From contig BJGN01000008.1 in assembly GCA_014190515.1 (NCBI GenBank), positions 1 to 45,959 on the forward strand: DNA of 45,959 nucleotides, written 5' to 3'. The stretch's first letter is position 1. The number at the start of each line of letters is the position of its first letter. Of the stretch, positions 42,973 through 45,959 are shown in pieces. A program made the position numbers and the translations under genes. The notes beneath the pieces are model-generated. The model worked only from the letters and a program-made list of their open reading frames with translations. It did not search any database and was not told where the DNA came from. Origin of the DNA: Bacteroidota bacterium (GTDB taxonomy: Bacteria > Bacteroidota > Bacteroidia > Chitinophagales > Saprospiraceae).

Positions 42973-45959
42973 TATTTTACTATATAAATGTTTTCTCCTT
43001 TTGTGTGACTGCCAAATTCGGGTGCGTACATGCATTGAATCGTGGTCGTTCCAAGTAAAAATACTCCCTCTGCATTTACTTTTACCGGATAATCAATGAT
43101 GTAGGTACCTTTAGGTAAAAAATCTATAAAAAAATCTGTTCCCACATCGCTGCTACTCTCAAAATAATACAGGCTCTCTTTAAAGACATAACCCGATAAG
43201 ACGCTTTCGGGTTCAAAGCCAGCGGCGCGCTTGTCATTCAAATGAATAAATTCCATGTCCCTATCTGCTTTCACTGTCAATCTTACCACCATTTTATCTC
43301 CCATTTTTACTGTATTCTTAGTATCCACGGGCGAAAGAACCTCACCTGAAGATCCTACTTTTTTCACATAAAGAGCGCGGGTAACAGATAAAAAAGGAGA
43401 ATTATAAGCTTCTATTTGATTAATCTCCTTGTAATACTGCCAAAAAGCGGCACCCCACGCCACATCTGACAGGTTATTTTCAATTTTTACAGATTTAATA
43501 TCATTTGAAAGTTCTCCTTTTTTCCAATTCTTTTGAAAAAATCCTGTAGCGGACTCAGAGCTTTTCATTGCCAAATTAATAGACTCCGTCATTTCTTTAT
43601 TGAGCCTGGGATTAAAAGAAATACTAACGGGATAGGGTTCAGCTGCAGCTAGCTTTTCATTTCCACCGCCCAATAACGCATAAACAGCGTCAGCAGTCTC
43701 TTTGGTAGTGGACCAACTATTTGTTTGCTTATTTAATAATAAGGCCAGTTTAAGTTCTGCTAAATGTTGGTTCATAAACCCAGTTTCTGAAAAAGCTTCG
43801 ATGAGCAAGGCTTGAATTTCGACTTGATTTTCATACCATCGAAAGCCATTTTTCATTTTCCAATACATGCCTAAATCTTTAGATTTAATGGCCCTGTCAT
43901 TTAAGCTGTATATCACTTTTTTTGCCATATCCATTTCACCGTTTCTATACCAGAAAAGTGCCAGTTGACCTTGTTGTAAAAGACTCATAGTCAGCCATTT
44001 TTTCTTTGCCAGGGCATCAAAATAGGCTAATGCCTCCTTAACCTGACTATTTACAACCCTATCTTTAAAGAAACTTTGCGTATATAAATAATGAATAATA
44101 ATATCTGATAATACGACTTCGTCGGATTTAGTTTTCACAATATCCCGATAATAATTAAGCATCTGATTGTCACAAAATTTATTTGCGTTATCAATGAAAG
44201 GGTGGAGATTATTTGGGTCTAACAATCCTAATTTTTTTAATTTTCCCCATCCTCCTAAAATATATTGTGTGATATACCAATGACCATTACCTCCTGGAAA
44301 CCAAGACCAACTACCATTGGATAATTGCCTGTCTGCCAATAATTTACTCAATGAATTTACCTGCTTTGTCATTTTAGACACATCCAGTAATTCAGCTATT
44401 TTAAGTCGTTGTTCCCGCTCATTTTTTGCTTCACTTACCCAGGGAGTCTCTTTTAATAAGGCTGATTTCAAGGACTCATTTTTGTCAAGTTCAGCATCTA
44501 AAGACCCAGTATTCTTCCATTCATTTAAAACATTTGAAATAGTAGGATATTGAGATAACAGATGGGTACCCAATACATTGGCATAAAGTTTACTGAATAA
44601 TTGTTCATTACCGTCATAAGGGTTCTCCATAAGAAAAGGTAAGGATTTCAAGGCTATCCAAACTGGATGAGTGGTAATTTGTAAATCAAAATTTTCATTG
44701 CCCAAATGATTCTCTTCGCTTTTATTTGGCCAGACAATATCTATTTTTTCGTTTTTTCTTAAAAGAAATGGTTTTGCCTCGGTAACTAATATTTGAGAAG
44801 GTAGTATAGGTATCCATTCTTTTATTGCGTCCCCAAAATCACCAGATGTAAATTTTATAAGCAGGTTCAGACTATTCAAACTAACTTTAGCTGGGATTTT
44901 AAATGGCAAAAACATGGGTACTGTTTTACCAGCAGGAACAGTTACAGAAATAAATTCATCCTTAAAGCCAAGCTTCGTTGTCCAATCCTGACCCGTTTCA
45001 CCATGAAAGGCTTTAAAAAAAACCTTTCCCGATATATCTTCTTTGGTGGTATTTGTCAGCGTAACCGCATATTTAATTTCGTCACCCTCTCTTAAGAACC
45101 TTGGCGCATTGGTTTGTAACATAACGGGTAACGTTGAAACAATGTATTTTTCAGAATAGTCGTAAACGATATCTGAACGGTGCGCTAAGAGCATAAATTT
45201 CCATCGGGTAAGTGCGTCATTCATGGTAAATGAAAACTGAATATTTCCAAGACTATCAGTCTTAAGTTCGGGCATAAAAAACAGCGTTTCAGAAAAATCA
45301 CTCCTGATTATTGGCTCATCTTCTGAATTATTCATTTCCATCATTTCCTCCGACGGATTCATCATATCACTTTCTACCATCTTCTCATTTGGTATTGCCG
45401 ATTCAGAAAAAGTCTCCATGGCCATTGCCGGCATAGACATGTGTCTTTTGCTCAATCCTCTTAGATAGTTGTTTTCCTGAAAAAAAGAAAAATTATTTAA
45501 CGTAGGATAATATTTATTAATCGTTTTGAATCTTAATTTTTTAGGTTGAAATGATACATAAATATCTCTTATAACGGGTTGAGGCACTACCCAGTAAGAT
45601 GGTAAATAATTACTTTTTTCAAAACCTTTAAAAAACCATTCGTGGGGTACAAATGCTTCTAATGAAGCATCAAAAAGAGTTGCTACCGCTTCAACTGGCC
45701 ATTTTTCACCTTTCTCAGAAGATATATTGAGCTCCCAATGAACTTTTTCACCCGGCGATACTATTTCCTTCGTCCGTTGGTAAGTTATTTTTAATTTTTC
45801 CTTTGGAATGACCACTTTTATAATCTTGTAAATAAAAATGGGTTCATTCTGAAAATAGGCCATTAGTTCTAATTTACCTAAGCCTTCCTGCTTTTCAGCA
45901 AATGGAATTTTCAACCGATTTACCTCTTCTACATTCAACCATTCTTTATAATTATTTTC
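42972..45959 (-). CDS. Alpha-2-macroglobulin family protein (N-terminus outside the window)
   Basis: 995 residues visible, open to the window edge; the N-terminal macroglobulin domains lie outside. ALTRWKFMLLAHRSD is the conserved part just before the A2M domain, and the thioester-domain helices follow. Where active members have CxEQ, this protein reads NPYDGNEQLFSKLYAN, so the thioester cysteine is replaced by glycine (codon 44610-44612). About 40 residues earlier than the A2M domain is a methionine-rich acidic segment with ten Met in 42 residues. The C-terminal receptor-like beta domain is present. Bacterial family members trap proteases in the periplasm; covalent trapping cannot occur here. 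The next gene is coupled by TAATG. Confidence 0.92.
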   Translation of the reverse strand, partial: ENNYKEWLNVEEVNRLKIPFAEKQEGLGKLELMAYFQNEPIFIYKIIKVVIPKEKLKITYQRTKEIVSPGEKVHWELNISSEKGEKWPVEAVATLFDASLEAFVPHEWFFKGFEKSNYLPSYWVVPQPVIRDIYVSFQPKKLRFKTINKYYPTLNNFSFFQENNYLRGLSKRHMSMPAMAMETFSESAIPNEKMVESDMMNPSEEMMEMNNSEDEPIIRSDFSETLFFMPELKTDSLGNIQFSFTMNDALTRWKFMLLAHRSDIVYDYSEKYIVSTLPVMLQTNAPRFLREGDEIKYAVTLTNTTKEDISGKVFFKAFHGETGQDWTTKLGFKDEFISVTVPAGKTVPMFLPFKIPAKVSLNSLNLLIKFTSGDFGDAIKEWIPILPSQILVTEAKPFLLRKNEKIDIVWPNKSEENHLGNENFDLQITTHPVWIALKSLPFLMENPYDGNEQLFSKLYANVLGTHLLSQYPTISNVLNEWKNTGSLDAELDKNESLKSALLKETPWVSEAKNEREQRLKIAELLDVSKMTKQVNSLSKLLADRQLSNGSWSWFPGGNGHWYITQYILGGWGKLKKLGLLDPNNLHPFIDNANKFCDNQMLNYYRDIVKTKSDEVVLSDIIIHYLYTQSFFKDRVVNSQVKEALAYFDALAKKKWLTMSLLQQGQLALFWYRNGEMDMAKKVIYSLNDRAIKSKDLGMYWKMKNGFRWYENQVEIQALLIEAFSETGFMNQHLAELKLALLLNKQTNSWSTTKETADAVYALLGGGNEKLAAAEPYPVSISFNPRLNKEMTESINLAMKSSESATGFFQKNWKKGELSNDIKSVKIENNLSDVAWGAAFWQYYKEINQIEAYNSPFLSVTRALYVKKVGSSGEVLSPVDTKNTVKMGDKMVVRLTVKADRDMEFIHLNDKRAAGFEPESVLSGYVFKESLYYFESSSDVGTDFFIDFLPKGTYIIDYPVKVNAEGVFLLGTTTIQCMYAPEFGSHTKGENIYIVK

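Noticed and set aside
1-45959. Mobile elements, CRISPR arrays, tRNA or rRNA genes, defence islands
   Set aside because: No transposase, integrase, phage gene, regular repeat array or RNA gene was recognised; all gaps are shorter than 200 bases and the genes are mostly core functions.

Overview
The window is an AT-rich, gene-dense stretch of a Bacteroidota chromosome, probably from a Saprospira/Chitinophaga-like lineage (the lineage below phylum is inference). The phylum assignment rests on several signs seen in the sequence. There are TAnnTTTG -7 promoter boxes and no obvious Shine-Dalgarno sites. Signal peptides end in ..AQ or ..GQ. Typical Bacteroidota families occur (DUF3822 next to rsmD, DUF4296 lipoprotein, DUF4369/TlpA protein, DUF5117-type metalloprotease, VPS10/BNR protein). 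The pnt locus is split into three genes. No rRNA, tRNA, CRISPR array, insertion sequence or prophage was seen, and no gene-free stretch exceeds 200 bases. This looks like core chromosome rather than an accessory island.

Layout. 1-679: start of a VPS10/BNR-type secreted protein (minus, cut by the window edge). 879-6201: a basic winged-helix-like protein, the selenium pair mnmH-selD (minus), a sterol-desaturase-family membrane protein, and a large helical protein of unknown function. 6353-10607: leuA-leuC-leuD-leuB leucine operon. 10693-13827: mqnE, a histidine phosphatase, mqnA (futalosine menaquinone route) and msrA. 13935-20271: pntAA-pntAB-pntB proton-translocating transhydrogenase, an SPFH protein and a secreted zinc metalloprotease, closed by a strong hairpin terminator. 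20325-24106: a TetR regulator divergent from a PLP decarboxylase, followed by mnmA and rimM. 24112-27813: secreted amidohydrolase, LysE-family exporter, RlpA/SPOR protein and a cohesin-like secreted protein. 27894-31610: ABC-F ATPase and a PhoB/PhoR-like two-component pair. 31703-41110: a long minus-strand run (single-TM protein, DUF3822, rsmD, argS, glnS, pyrR, pyrB, then TlpA-like, SixA-like and DUF4296 lipoprotein). 41266-45959: tsaD, a DUF697/SHOCT protein and a large alpha-2-macroglobulin-like protein cut by the window edge.

How the genes fit together. Three tRNA wobble-modification genes are present: mnmA makes 2-thiouridine at position 34, mnmH can exchange that sulfur for selenium, and selD supplies selenophosphate. 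tsaD modifies A37, and argS and glnS charge tRNAs. rimM and rsmD act on the 30S ribosome. Leucine, menaquinone and pyrimidine (pyrR/pyrB) blocks are each compact operons. Envelope functions (VPS10, metalloprotease, amidohydrolase, RlpA, TlpA, alpha-2-macroglobulin) carry signal peptides or belong to exported families.

I found no convincing undescribed system. The observations most worth a second look are the alpha-2-macroglobulin with a lost thioester cysteine and a Met-rich segment, coupled to a DUF697-SHOCT protein; a ~50-residue hydrophobic insertion between the histidine boxes of the sterol-desaturase protein; Gly for Asp in the catalytic motif of RsmD; and a histidine phosphatase embedded between mqnE and mqnA. 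Five gene starts were set at internal codons: mnmH, pntB, the amidohydrolase, tsaD and the DUF697 gene. A sixth, argS, is a preference.
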